64,000 nucleotides of DNA from Argopecten irradians (taxonomy: Eukaryota > Mollusca > Bivalvia > Pectinida > Pectinidae): positions 23,890,828-23,954,827 of the forward strand of contig NC_091141.1 in NCBI RefSeq assembly GCF_041381155.1, given 5' to 3'. Position numbers and translations under genes: made by a program. Below, piece after piece: positions 37,871 through 52,000 of this stretch; position 1 is the stretch's first letter; each line of letters starts with the position of its first letter. The notes beneath the pieces were generated by a model. That model ran no database searches. It saw only the letters and a program-made list of their open reading frames with translations, and had not been told where the DNA came from.

Positions 37871-39789
37871 ACACACGTGAACACGACTAAATAGCGGACA
37901 GGAGTATGATATGAGAAAGCGGTGGATAAACAAATCAATCATTGTGTGAAATTAAGTGAGTGTGGGTCATAGGAACACGACAGAAAATTAACATAATGCA
38001 TTCCCCTGCATGGCGATACAAAATAGCCTTGTTTCCACCCAAGGTATAACCGACTGATGACATAGAATGGTGCATGATGCATACGACGTTGATTATATTG
38101 ATTGTTTCATAGATTCAAAATGTATCTATTTACTTAGACGTTACTCAGACTACATTCAAAACACACAAGATTAAATATCACAAGCAAAGTTTAAACACAT
38201 ATATTTGACATTAAAAAATCAATGAAGTAACACATTATTCATTAAATTGTCACATACAAACCTACAGACTAACAAAACAACGAGGCACCTGATATATATC
38301 TAGACAGCTAAACTCCACATTAGTTTTTAACGGGTAGTGATACTTAAATATGTATATTTCAATATGGGAAATGTAGACTATCGGATATGGATTGCAGGTA
38401 GATATCATTTCCAGTTGGTTTTTATTTACATGTATCTGTTTATTATCATTTGAACTGTTTAAGTAAGACAATAAAAAGATTAATGGTTTTAATTGTTCAA
38501 AACCGTACACGAACACATTGTTTGCTATTCTAGTTTGTTTTCCCGTTTCCTGTGGAAAACAAATTGGAATTCAAAGTAAATTATTTAGTTTAATGACATT
38601 TTTCAGAATGAAATATAAGGTTATGCGGTGAATATATATGTGACATTTATAGTGAAAAAATTGTTTAAGCGAAAATACCATTTTTTGAAATATCAAACCT
38701 CCCCAATGATATATTAATTGCATTTTGTCTATTAATTTTCATTTTAATTGTGTGAGCATGGATGTTAGATTATATATTATTAGATTATCTTGGATGTTAG
38801 TTTCCTCCAAATTTGTGTCGTGTGTGTGAAACTATATTAGTATGCGGGAAAACCGCGGCTAATTGAAATGCATGTACTTCTATCAGTTTAGACCTTAATT
38901 AGATCGCACTCGTGAAAAATATCAAAGTTTCCACCCCACTCGCTGAAGTATAACTATTATTCATGAAGAAACAAGAAACATCCTCTATATCGTTAGCCTT
39001 TATATTCATAAAAGGAAAACAAAGGTTTAATGTCCTATTAAAATGTGTCAAAATATACACTGTTAAGCTTAAATACGAACCAGATGCTTCAAATAAGAAA
39101 CAAAACTAATATATAATTTTGTATAATTGTTGCGTTTGTCAAATATTAATTGTTGACAGGTTTTTCGAAACGTTTGAAATCAACAAAAGTATCTTGGGTC
39201 GATTGGCAAATGAATACTATGTGAATTATAAAATGTGTATTGAAGGACAAAGAAGAAGAAAACGAAAACAAAAACGATGAAACGGGGAAAAAAATGAGGA
39301 GGGAAAGGAAGAAATGCAGCAAAGGCATGGCTGATACATCAATATGTTCGGAGTTTAAAGTATGTTTTGACGTATATCGAACTTTGTGTACAGTCAGAAA
39401 TATTTGCAGTATGAGTACATCTAAGGGATCCTGAAGGAGTAGAAGAAAGCAAGGGCACCTGTTTATTTTGTAAATATCAGGAATAGGGCATTTACAAATA
39501 GTAGGTAAATTCTATTTTTCTCAACTCTTTGTAAAATTGTACAATTCAAAACAACCTAAGACTATGTTACGCATTTCGGAAAATATAATGATTAAATTGA
39601 CACTTATGTTAACATTAATTTTATCCCTTATATGCATCTACAAAATCTTAATTCCAAAAAATCAATAAAAAAACACCGGATAACTGACAAACATACATAC
39701 AATATTATTTTGAAATACGAAAAGAATTCGTATACGAATTTAGTTATAATAACCAAGATTATGAAATTTTAATAATCTCGTATTCAATA

Positions 39790-40190
39790 AAAAAAAACTT
39801 TTAGCGCAGGTCTTCATTTTAAAGTGTTGAAATACGCAATTCGATAAGAAAACCTGTGAGAAGACCCTTTAAAATCCTTACATAATCAATCAATCTCTAC
39901 AGCAAGGAGAGTTTAGCTAGTACAGTCTTCACACAGGGGAGGTTTTAACCCCCTGTTGATACTACAATCAATGATTCAACGACATGGTTTGTCAATAACC
40001 AGAGCGGTTATAAAACAACGCACAGCGATACTAGACGCAGGTCTGTCAATTTTGCCTTCTTTCATCATAAGTTAAACATAATTGTATAATTACTTTTCTT
40101 ATATTAATACGATCCTAATTCCAGAGAATAACATAAATCCTGTATTTTTAATAAGTCATGTCGGTCGTTGTGATAATGACATTGTGCCAT
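39790..40190. repeat. Dispersed repeat, member 1
   Basis: Its reverse complement matches 60060-60470 in many blocks, for example TCATTGATTGTAGTAT, CTAAACTCTCCTTGCTGTAGA and ATTTTGCCTTCTTTC. No coding potential seen. Confidence 0.7.
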
Positions 40191-40444
40191 ATAATTCAAG
40201 ACTTATGACTATGTTATAATATTTATAATGTACATTAATAGGCAAACAATTGTCTCTACCAATATTAACTTTTTTTCTTAATTCGTATTTAGTGCATTTT
40301 ACGCCCGATGTTTACTTTTCACGTCCCTGGAAGGACATAATGTAGTATACATATCCGAATTAATACTTCTGCAAAACATTCAGAGATTAGTGCAGTTAGT
40401 ACAGTCGAAAAATGTACTGAAACCTAACGTTCTTTTGCGTACGA

Positions 40445-40600
40445 TTTATTTTCGCGGATTTCGCGACGATTAAGGTAAATTCGCAAAGGATAATTCCCGC
40501 CAAATCAATATCTTTCACAATTTTTGCACAGTAAAATTGAAATGAATTTTCAATCAATTTCAAATCCGCGAAATTTCATCTCCACGAAAATACTTGGAGA
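40445..40600. repeat. Small inverted-repeat element
   Basis: TTTTCGCGGATTTCGCG on the left faces CCGCGAAATTTCATCTCCAC with GAAAA on the right. A miniature element is likely. 40605-41560 otherwise shows no feature I recognise. Confidence 0.4.
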
Positions 40601-41639
40601 CGTTAATGGTGAAATGTAGTAGCCGCTAAAGGAAGTTTGTTTGAAGTAACAAGTGTATGTCATATACTGTTTTGGGTTGCGGAATAATCCTCAGCGATAT
40701 CAATTCAAAAAATAATTGGCCATATTCAACGCAGATAATGGTTCCAAATAAACGTCATTCTAGCACACACATCCAATAAACATACATCGTAAAGTTTCAC
40801 AGCAAATAAATCTTGATGCACATGCAACAAGGTCAAAATATTAAGATCAACCGCTCGTTTGCGTATCCATAATTGCAATTTGACAATCAAAGTTAAAAAC
40901 ATGTATTTGAGTTTTAAAAATATATTGTATGTAGATATATAATGTATTTTTTTTTCAAAAATCGTGTATTCCAGGATATTGCAGATATTGTAGTTGGAAA
41001 TGTGTGGACATACTGAATTTCTACTTGGATTTTTCTTCACTTGAGTGAATACTTTATCTTGAGAAACATCTAAATGATATCTCAAAAGAGCTGACATGTC
41101 TTCTTCCTAAAACAAGCCCCATGCAGCTTAACCGTGCTTCGTTTACGTCTGCAAGGTGTATGTGTGCATATATAGCCTGAGCGCATGTATAATCTACGGC
41201 CGCAATTTTTCTACCAAGGTAAAAAAAAAGACTCGATTAGTATGATTTTGTAAAGTCGCATTGGGCCAATCCATCGTTCCTACTACATGCTATACACAAT
41301 AGTAAACATAAAAAATGGCATGGCTATTTGGTGACAGAATTATGTACTGAAACGTGTGAATTTACAAGACTGAAATGTACTGTACATTATTTGGCCTATG
41401 CTGCCAAAATGTTCAAACAATTTACGAGTCCTACACCTAAGAAGTGATATATTGGCATGCAAACAGTCACAAGTTTAAATGAGGTCTTAAAACTTAAGGA
41501 TGTGCACCTCTGAGAAGTCAAAATGTTCTTGTATTAAACTTTTTTTTTCTCATATAGATTTTGGGAAATAGGAGTTCATACCATACAAGAAAATGGAAGA
41601 AAAAACATATGTCGGTGTGCTTGTTTTTGTACCCATCTT

Positions 41640-42053
41640 ATATACATTATCAGCCGTATACGGTCCCAGGCAGTGGGAAGACGTGCTCGTGCACGACTTT
41701 TGAAGGTGGCTGCCATCTCAGTGGTTCCCATGGAACATTCCATAGCAATCTAATTAGGATTGAAATAGGAACGTACCTTCAGCACTCTGGGGGAGAGTGG
41801 ATCCCTTACCAAAAACCCCATCTTATATACATTATCAGCCGTATACGGTCCCAGGCAGTGGGAAGACGTGCTCGTGCACGACTTTTGAAGGTGGCTGCCA
41901 TCTCAGTGGTTCCCATGGAACATTCCATAGCAATCTAATTAGGATTGAAATAGGAACGAACCTTCAGCACTCTGGGGGAGAGTGGATCCCTTACCAAAAA
42001 CCCCATCTTATATACATTATCAGCCGTATACGGTCCCAGGCAGTGGGAAGACA
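41640..42053 (-). repeat. 185-bp satellite, small cluster in opposite orientation
   Basis: Two full monomers and part of a third of the satellite that fills 49.05-53.75 kb, but inverted relative to it. It breaks off at GTGGGAAGACAGTATCAG. A further monomer fragment in the orientation of the main array lies at about 42215-42310. Confidence 0.95.
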
Positions 42054-42214
42054 GTATCAGCCTACCAGGAACCGAGTCACTATTCAGTGCGGTGCTTAAT
42101 CTTCTATGCACAGGGGCCATTTCAAAGGTGTAATTTTTAATGAAGTTGAATATGTTCTTGTATAGGGACCATTTCAAAGGCGTAATGTTTCATGAAGTTG
42201 ATTATGCCCCATAT

Positions 42215-42310
42215 AAATTGTCCTATTTGATCTGAAAATCCGCTCTCCGATCCAGAGCTCAATGCACGAGAATGTCTTCCCACTGCCTCGGACTTTACAC
42301 GGCATATCAC
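42215..42310 (+). repeat. Satellite fragment of the edge-variant type
   Basis: CTATTTGATCTGAAAATCCG, then CCAGAGCTC and AATGTCTTCCCACTGCCTCG, match the divergent monomers at both borders of the main array rather than the homogenised core. Confidence 0.6.
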
Positions 42311-42479
42311 TGGTGAAGTTAAAACTCGTTTTGGGGTTATTTTCACCAACAACTTTGACTGGTTTTTCAGTTTGTCAAGATTATATTCAGTGTTGCTAGG
42401 TTACATTCAGTGTGGTCAGGTTATAATAAGAACTGTAACCGAAAACTCAGTGTGTTACATTATATTCAGTTTGAAGACC

Positions 42480-42800
42480 GAAAACTCAAGTGTATGTTTA
42501 AATTCAGCGTGTCAGATTATTTTCAGTGTAAATATCGTAAACTCGTAGTGTAAGATTAAATTCAGCGTGTCAGATTCTTTTCAATGTAAAATTCGTAAAC
42601 TAGGAATGTAAGATTATATTCAGCGTGTCAGATAAAAAAATCGTTAACTCAGAGTGTAAGATTGAATTCAGCGTGTCAGATTATTTTCAGTGTAAAAATC
42701 GTAAACTCAGAGAGCAAGATTAAATTAAGCGTGTCAGATTATATTCAGTGAAAAAATCGTAAACTCAGAGTGAAAGATTATATTCAGCTTGTCAGAGCTT
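42480..42800. repeat. Minisatellite, period about 58 bp
   Basis: CAGCGTGTCAGAT recurs at about 42506, 42563, 42621, 42669, 42728 and 42785, with GTAAACTCAGAGTGTAAGAT between. Related, more degraded units begin near 42390. 42800-44040 has no gene that I can support. Confidence 0.88.
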
Positions 42801-44040
42801 GTCAGATCCGGGAGAAGGCTAATATAGGCATTGCCTGTTACCCAATACTGATTGTAATATTACAATAACAATATTCTGAAATGAAATGAAATGTTAGGTT
42901 ATATTCTGTGCGAAAATAATAAAAATCATATTTTTGTAAAATTCCCGTAACCCCATTACAGCAATACATTTATGTTCGCCTTTGTGCTATAATTCCATTA
43001 CCAAACAGCTCACTGCCGTTGTCCTCGTGACGTCATATCCGGCTATTCCCCAAATTAGCAGTCGACGTACAGGTAAAAAAATCGAATACTTCGTAGGGCG
43101 GTATCTCGGTACTGAAGTGGCCGGTTTTGATGCGGTTTTCAATATTCTTGTTAGATCAAACAGAATAACGTAACAAAATATAATTTCCGTTCCGTGATAA
43201 CGTTGTGTCTGTTTTAAATCATTTATGTGTAAAATGTATATTTCATGCAATTTTCATATATATGGTGAAACAGATTCATTAAAGCAACAAAAACCTGTGA
43301 GATAGGCGGAAACATCCGATGAAAGATTATGCATTTGAATGAACCGCCACAGAACAAAGTCATGCTCAAATTATTCGGGTTATACCGGAAACCCACCAGT
43401 TAGCACCACGTGACCTGCTGAATCCCATCACTTAATATATTGGAGTAGATCGGAACAGCTTAATGCTAAGTTGAATGGTATATGAGACAAAGCAAAATAT
43501 ATACTAAATTATCGTAAAACAAATTAACGTATTCTAATTTACAAAAGTCGGTAAATAAGAAAAAAAATGAATATGTAAAACACAATAAATGTTTTTTCGA
43601 TGGCAAAACGAGAGCTGGTCATAGACTATACAACTTAAGTTGTAAAATAAATTCAGTAGGTTTATCGTTAATATTTGCAACGTGTACAACATATTAAAGA
43701 TTTGCATACAGGTGTAAAACTCGCATAGTCCTCCACCAATGACCACCACCTTTGATCGATTTGAATGAATCTATAAGCACATGCAGCGTTCGAAATTAAC
43801 GCCTGTCCGTCTGCCCGAGACCGACAAATTTACAATCTATCGGGCAAACATTTTTGTCCATGTAGCTGGTCTTTTGACCAGCAACCTAATTGTGAAAAGG
43901 TTGAAGATCAATCTGTACAAAACAAATGTCCGGAATATTCTGGTTTTCAGTCAACTTTGTTGATACTAATATGCGGATATATTTTGTAAGTAAAACTTTT
44001 ACTTTGCTAGTACATTTTTGTAATTATGTAACAAAATGTC

Positions 44041-44249
44041 TTTCATACCCCGATGAAGTTAAAAAATATTGATATCAATGCTTAAATAATTTGTTTTCAT
44101 ACTAAATCCGAGATTGATTTAGAAAAAAAATACGTCATTGGAAAAAAGATTAAATCGTATGTTTAAACATATTTTATGTTATCAAATAGTCTGAAAAATC
44201 AATTATAAGCATTAATTAAACTATATTTTAACTTCGTCGGGGTATGAAA
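44041..44249. mobile_element. Miniature inverted-repeat element, 209 bp
   Basis: TTTCATACCCCGATGAAGTT at the left end and, inverted, TTTCATACCCCGACGAAGTT at the right end. The AT-rich interior has no open frame of interest. 44250-46990 shows no gene; a GC-richer patch at 45690-45860 (GCGAGCGCCGAAGGCGCG, then GGGGTCCGGGGGG) looks like another dispersed repeat. Confidence 0.75.
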
Positions 44250-47006
44250 TAAACTGAAGAGAGTGATGCAAACAGTTACGAGACGCGCTATATACATGTG
44301 CAGTATGTAATGTTTTCCCTTTATAGTATCGTTTTTATCGAGTTTAACGTACATGTATATATGCAATAACTTCTGGTTGATATAAATTGAAGTACAAAAT
44401 GATATAATTATAAGTAATATGATTTTTATAATTTTCCATCTGCGTGTAATAAATTCAGAAAAAATCCTGGATAGCACTTGAAAGAACTTGCTTAACAAAT
44501 AATTATTCCAATGGATGTCTATATAATAGCTAGAATTTGCGTAAAAGTTGACTATAATGAATTCATAATTATATAATCAAATTAATGTTAAATGACATTT
44601 TCTTATATAATGTATGACATAATAGGCCTAGTGTGTCCAGCGTACGCGTTGTGGACAAAAATCCCGATAAATATTAAATTTTGACGCTTTAAATCAACAC
44701 GGTCAAAGGGCATTTTATGTTGTGTATGCTGTGTGTGCGCGAGAGAGAGTCACAACCCTTTGATATTATATAAGTCCTATCTGGTCCAAGTGCGGTCACC
44801 TTGACAGCGGGGGGTAACCGATTGTTTTATGGGCGACTTCGAATTCGGCGATGGTTTGGTATAGTCCATTACGTAATCACCTTGGTGACGGTGGATATGT
44901 CCTGCCCCGATTTAGGCTGTTAGTGCGTCGTAGTTCAATGGTCCGCAATGTCCAGTCTTGACCCAGATACTAACATGTACATGTACATATGTTGTATATA
45001 TGTTTCTGCTACTTGTATCAAATTGATGACATGCGAGTTAATTAGCCTTAACATTCTATTATGCTTTGATATATTAGCAATATATTTTATATAATTATCA
45101 AATTAGACACAAAATGTCGTGAAATTGGTCACAATTTGAAGCTATACATGTAGTTCTCCCTATACATTCTGTGTATTTTTACATTTTTTCTTAGATTTTT
45201 CTTGATCTCATCTAGCCGCGGATTTTAATCAAATTTGGCATACTTGTAGAAAATTATCTACACTTTCAGGTAATAATATTTCCATAATTTTCTTTTATGA
45301 ACTTTTAGAGAAAATCTTATTTCAATACCACCCAAAACTTTTTCGTTGCCATTTTGGTAAGAACAAAGAAGGAAATGACGTCATAAGTTTAAGTGGTGCA
45401 CACACAAAAAAAAAAATCATACATATCTGAAAACGTCAATCGTTGCAAAACTGAAGCAAATAAAGAATCTTAATATGAACCTGATTGGCCGTGGTCAGTG
45501 TCTACCTAATTATAAGAAAATTATTTTAATTATTATTAATACAATACACAACCATATATACTTTATATACTTTTTTCACATTACGTTTTTAATATACCAG
45601 TTCGTACGATCATTGAACACATCTTTAGACAGTCATTGCCATCGCTCACAGGAAATTAATACGTACACAAATCGGCAAAATTGACCATATTGGCGTGCGA
45701 GCGCCGAAGGCGCGATTATTTAGGTATTTTGGGGTCCGGGGGGACGTTTTAGGAAATGCGCCGCAGCGGAAACTTACGTAAAATGTTTAGAATATTTCAA
45801 TCGGAGAGTTGGGTCAAAAAGACATTTGCTCCCCCCCCCCCTATCCCCCGCTTCCTACGGCCCTGATATACATGTTGTATCTGCGTATAAACTGGGGCCG
45901 TTATGGCCGTTTTAACCGTACTCCGTCTAAATTGCTTTGTGGTTAGTGAGGCACAGTGAAAAAAAATACAGGTAAGTTTATAAGTTGATAGCTATCGACA
46001 CAGAAATATCAGCGGAATTTAAAGGACATTATCTCCATTTTATTGTATGCCATTTAGGGAGGCATTGTAAAAGACGTTTACATGCACTGATATTGTATTT
46101 TTAATGATGTAAAATTACTCATAACATATTCAGTGGGTTTATCGTTAATATTTTCTACATGTACAACATAATAAAGATTTATATCCAGGTATAAAACTTA
46201 CATAACCCGCCACCAATCATCATCACTGTACACCATTACCACTATTGAACAGTTCGAGCTTATAATTTTACTGCAATATAAAAATATAGGGTCATGGGCC
46301 TCTTGGTATTTTTAGTCTGACATCGGTTTGTGATCACTTATGACCTACTCAACGTCCATGTTTTACTTCCTATACCAAGCCACCTATTCTGTGACTGCTC
46401 TGTGTAGAATACACAACTTGTACATAGAATAATCAGCTCCACCTAATATATTTACCTTACTCTTTGAATGTATGTTTATATAAAAATGCAATCTATGTTC
46501 ACTGGTAATTCATGCATCTAAATTACATAATCTCTGTTGATTATAATACACATTGGACATCCGATACATTTCTTTACAGATGCTCCACCGTTGACAAATG
46601 ACATTTTTTGCTATCAAAAACAGGGGCAGACGGATAAGTGTTTTTATTCAGTTACAAAAAGTTACTTATTTTATACCATTACATGGTATCACCAGTGAAA
46701 AGATTGAGCTTCTAATTTTACCTCAACATGAAAATATCAAAAATAATTAATTGCACCCCGAACAAAAGACGTCGGTTTTCAATATAAATTACAAAAGTAA
46801 AAACGAAATGATTTAAGATATTTTCCAAAATTAACCATTCCATATGAGAATTATTGTAGCATATCTTTATAAATCTAAGGTCAAGGATCTGTAAAATTTT
46901 TATACAAAAAAAATAGAGTAAAAGTTTGCTGATTATTATGAATTAAATTCTTAGTTTAACGATGCCGTAAACCTATTGCATAATTATCATTATTATGGAC
47001 TCTATA

Positions 47007-47122
<116 letters not shown>

Positions 47123-48117
47123 TGAATTAAATTTAATATTAATGAGATATAATCTAATTGTCTGTCTGTAGTTTTGCAAAGCTGCATTTTCATATATTTC
47201 ATGCAAAAATACATTTTGATAGTAATGTTAACACGATCATGTACCAAAACATATGGAAATACATGTAGATGAAAAAACTTCACTGAACTTGAGATTTTAC
47301 CAGGTTAAGAGTAGTTTACTATTACATAGAAAATGATAAATAATTCAAATAACCATGAGGCCTATTACAGGAAACTATGACTATAGAAATGAAATGTCTG
47401 GGGGGGACATTTTGCTTATAATATGGGTATTTATTATGTTTTATTTTCTTAATGTATGCAAATTAATTCTTATCACATGCATCAAGCTTTCAGTACTTTC
47501 AGTACTTTGATATTTTTTGATTATTTTTTTCACAATAAAACCCTTTTTATTCTTCTTTCTTACACCTTTGAGCATAAATCATTTCCTTACGTCCTTGTTT
47601 CTTTCATTTTCCGTTTGTTTGTTTTTGCCACTAAAATAATCTTTTGCTTAATTGCATTTACAATGTTATATTTACATTTCCGTTTTCACTTTCCTATATA
47701 ACCTTACTAACCAGGCAATCGTCTACACTTGCGTAAACGTAAAGGGGCTGCTGCGCAAGAACACAAACCAAAACACTGACTTCCGGCCTTATGTGAATGC
47801 GCATCCGGTTAGGCTAAAATATATGCCATTACAAGGGTTCGATATCAACATCAGTTTGAATGCAATGGGAAGCATTGTGTTAATATTAAAAAAAATGAAA
47901 TAATATGGAATAAGGGATTAAAAACGATAAAGTTATTGTGGAACTATATTTTATTTACTCCCGGAACTTGACACATGTTCCCGCCAAATTGGAGCCAGCT
48001 GTTTCGCGATTCCATCAATTACTCAGCTGTTCCATCAATCGTTTAACGTTGAAAGATCAAAGGTTCATTTCACCAGAACACTAAATTGAAATGAAATGGT
48101 CGGTCGAAATGTAAATA

Positions 48118-48275
48118 TAAGGAATGTTTTTAATTTTTTGTTGTTTACTGGTGTGTAAACTGCATTTTTTGTACATATATTTCAACATGACGCGCTGACG
48201 CGCGTCATTTAAAATATATGTACAAAAAATGCAGTTTACACACCAGTAAACAACAAAAAATAAAAATCATTCCTT
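48118..48275. repeat. 158-bp palindrome
   Basis: TAAGGAATG ... GTGTGTAAACTGCATTTTTT and ATGTACAAAAAATGCAGTTT ... CATTCCTTA pair almost perfectly. The apex is TGACGCGCTGACGCGCGTCA. Likely a palindromic miniature transposon. No genes seen in 47125-48115 or 48280-49045. Confidence 0.93.
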
Positions 48276-49044
48276 AAATTAACATACTCAATATAACTCA
48301 TACATTGACGCGCGAAAACTAACCTACCTACTTCAGTTACACGTAAACAGACACACACATAAACTGATGCACACACATTTAGATTGAACCTTTTCAATGA
48401 GTTACACGTTTACTCTTTTAAACAAAAGAAAGCATTTATCGAATTTTACACCCTAGATTGAAGTAGGATATTTTCTCCTCAAATAAAAACTTCATATTAG
48501 GATTGAAATAATGTACACATATACTAGCGCTAACAGTAACTTCATGGAATGTTTTACTGAAGATCCATATTTAAAAATAAGCAAAGTTTAGGATACTGTT
48601 ATCCGGATTGGAACTATGTATCCGGATGTGTCATCGTTATAGAATAATTAAACCACTAATATAAATCACAAGTACACCGTCGACGACTTTTCTACTATAT
48701 ACGTCAATAACACAATGATTAAAAATTATAACTTGTTGGATATACATCAGTAAATACTTTGCTATTGATTACTTTAAAAAGGACTATACTCACAAGGTAG
48801 TAGAGAAGTTCAAAATAGAAGTTCAACATAACGTTTGGGTCCCAGCATTTCAAATAAAAGTAAAAACTCAATATCAAATGACATCCGTTTGCATGTATGG
48901 GTATAGAAATAATCAAAGTGCTGAAAGTGCTGCAGTCCTAAAGCTTGATTTTATGAGTTGAATGGCTTCAAATTTTTGCGATGATGTTAGAATTGTATTA
49001 TGTCATAGCATGTAGTAATAAGTAAACTGCAAAATATTGCTATA

Positions 49045-52000
49045 TATACGTATACGGCTGATAATGTATACAAGATGTGTTTTTTTTGTCTGGGTACCCT
49101 CTCTAAAGGCTCATTCCCGTTTCAATCCTTATCAGATTGCTATGGAATGGTTCATGGGAACCACTGAGATGACAGCCATTTAAAAAGTCTTGCACATCTT
49201 CCAACTGACTTGGACCATATACGACCATTTAACTTAAAAAAAGATGTGTTATTTGACCAGGAGTTACAGTTTCCGACCTAGAGCTCAAAACTCGTTCCGC
49301 TATCAATCCTAATAGGATTTCTTTGAAATGTTCCATGGGAACCACTGAGATGGCAGCCACCTTCAAAAGTCGTGCACAAGCACGTCTTCCCACTGCCTGG
49401 GACCGTATACGGCTGATAATGTATATAAGATGGGGTTTTTGGTAAGGGATCCACTCTCCCCCAGAGTGCTGAAGGTTCGTTCCTATTTCAATCCTAATTA
49501 GATTGCTATGGAATGTTCCATGGGAACCACTGAGATGGCAGCCACCTTCAAAAGTCGTGCACGAGCACGTCTTCCCACTGCCTGGGACCGTATACGGCTG
49601 ATAATGTATATAAAATGGGATTTTTGGTAAGGGATCCACTCTCCCCCAGAGTGCTGAAGGTTCGTTCCTATTTCAATCCTAATAAGATTGCTATGGAATG
49701 TTCCATGGGAACCACTGAGATGGCAGCCACCTTCAAAAGTCGTGCACGAGCACGTCTTCCCACTGCCTGGGACCGTATACGGCTGATAATGTATATAAGA
49801 TGGGGTTTTTGGTAAGGGATCCACTCTCCCCCAGAGTGCTGAAGGTTCGTTCCTCTTTCAATCCTAATTAGATTGCTATGGAATGTTCCATGGGAACCAC
49901 TGAGATGGCAGCCACCTTCAAAAGTCGTGCACGAGCACGTCTTCCCACTGCCTGGGACCGTATACGGCTGATAATGTATATAAGATGGGGTTTTTGGTAA
50001 GGGATCCACTCTCCCCCAGAGTGCTGAAGGTTCGTTCCTATTTCAATCCTAATTAGATTGCTATGGAATGTTCCATGGGAACCACTGAGATGGCAGCCAC
50101 CTTCAAAAGTCGTGCACGAGCACGTCTTCCCACTGCCTGGGACCGTATACGGCTGATAATGTATATAAGATGGGGTTTTTGGTAAGGGATCCACTCTCCC
50201 CCAGAGTGCTGAAGGTTCGTTCCTCTTTCAATCCTAATTAGATTGCTATGGAATGTTCCATGGGAACCACTGAGATGGCAGCCACCTTCAAAAGTCGTGC
50301 ACGAGCACGTCTTCCCACTGCCTGGGACCGTATACGGCTGATAATGTATATAAGATGGGGTTTTTGGTAAGGGATCCACTCTCCCCCAGAGTGCTGAAGG
50401 TTCGTTCCTATTTCAATCCTAATTAGATTGCTATGGAATGTTCCATGGGAACCACTGAGATGGCAGCCACCTTCAAAAGTCGTGCACGAGCACGTCTTCC
50501 CACTGCCTGGGACCGTATACGGCTGATAATGTATATAAGATGGGGTTTTTGGTAAGGGATCCACTCTCCCCCAGAGTGCTGAAGGTTCGTTCCTATTTCA
50601 ATCCTAATTAGATTGCTATGGAATGTTCCATGGGAACCACTGAGATGGCAGCCACCTTCAAAAGTCGTGCACAAGCACGTCTTCCCACTGCCTGGGACAG
50701 TATACGGCTGATAATGTATATAAGATGGGGTTTTTGGTAAGGGATCCACTCTCCCCCAGAGTGCTGAAGGTTCGTTCCTATTTCAATCCTAACTAGATTG
50801 CTATGGAATGTTCCATGGGAACCACTGAGATGGCAGCCACCTTCAAAAGTCGTGCACAAGCACGTCTTCCCACTGCCTGGGACAGTATACGGCTGATAAT
50901 GTATATAAGATGGGGTTTTTGGTAAGGGATCCACTCTCCCCCAGAGTGCTGAAGGTTCGTTCCTATTTCAATCCTAATTAGATTGCTATGGAATGTTCCA
51001 TGGGAACCACTGAGATGGCAGCCACCTTCAAAAGTCGTGCACAAGCACGTCTTCCCACTGCCTGGGACCGTATACGGCTGATAATGTATATAAGATGGGG
51101 TTTTTTGGTAAGGGATCCACTCTCCCCCAGAGTGCTGAAGGTTCGTTCCTATTTCAATCCTAATTAGATTGCTATGGAATGTTCCATGGGAACCACTGAG
51201 ATGGCAGCCACCTTCAAAAGTCGTGCACGAGCACGTCTTCCCACTGCCTGGGACCGTATACGGCTGATAATGTATATAAGATGGTTTTCTTCGTAAGGGG
51301 ATCCACTCTCCCCCAGAGTGCTGAAGGCTTGTTCCCCTTTCAATCCTAATAAAATTTCTATGGAATGTTCCATGGGAACCACTGAGATGGCAGCCACCTT
51401 CAAAAGTCGTGCACGAGCACGTCTTCCCACTGCCTGGGACCGTATACGGCTGATAATGTATATAAGATGGGGTTTTGGTAAGGGATCCACTCTCCCCCAG
51501 AGTGCTGAAGGTTCGTTCCTATTTCAATCCTAATTAGATTGCTATGGAATGTTCCATGGGAACCACTGAGATGGCAGCCACCTTCAAAAGTCGTGCACGA
51601 GCACGTCTTCCCACTGCCTGGGACCGTATACGGCTGATAATGTATATAAGATGGGGTTTTTGGTAAGGGATCCACTCTCCCCCAGAGTGCTGAAGGTTCG
51701 TTCCTATTTCAATCCTAATTATATTGCTATGGAATGTTCCATAGGAACCACTGAGATGGCAGCCACCTTCAAAAGTCGTGCACGAGCACGTCTTCCCACT
51801 GCCTGGGACCGTATACGGCTGATAATGTATATAAGATGGGGTTTTTGGTAAGGGATCCACTCTCCCCCAGAGTGCTGAAGGTTCGTTCCTATTTCAATCC
51901 TAATTAGATTGCTATGGAATGTTCCATGGGAACCACTGAGATGGCAGCCACCTTCAAAAGTCGTGCACGAGCACGTCTTCCTACTGCCTGGGACCGTATA

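Noticed and set aside
43781..43963. 60-residue plus-strand open frame
   Set aside because: Short, with no recognisable domain; surrounding sequence looks like dispersed repeat.
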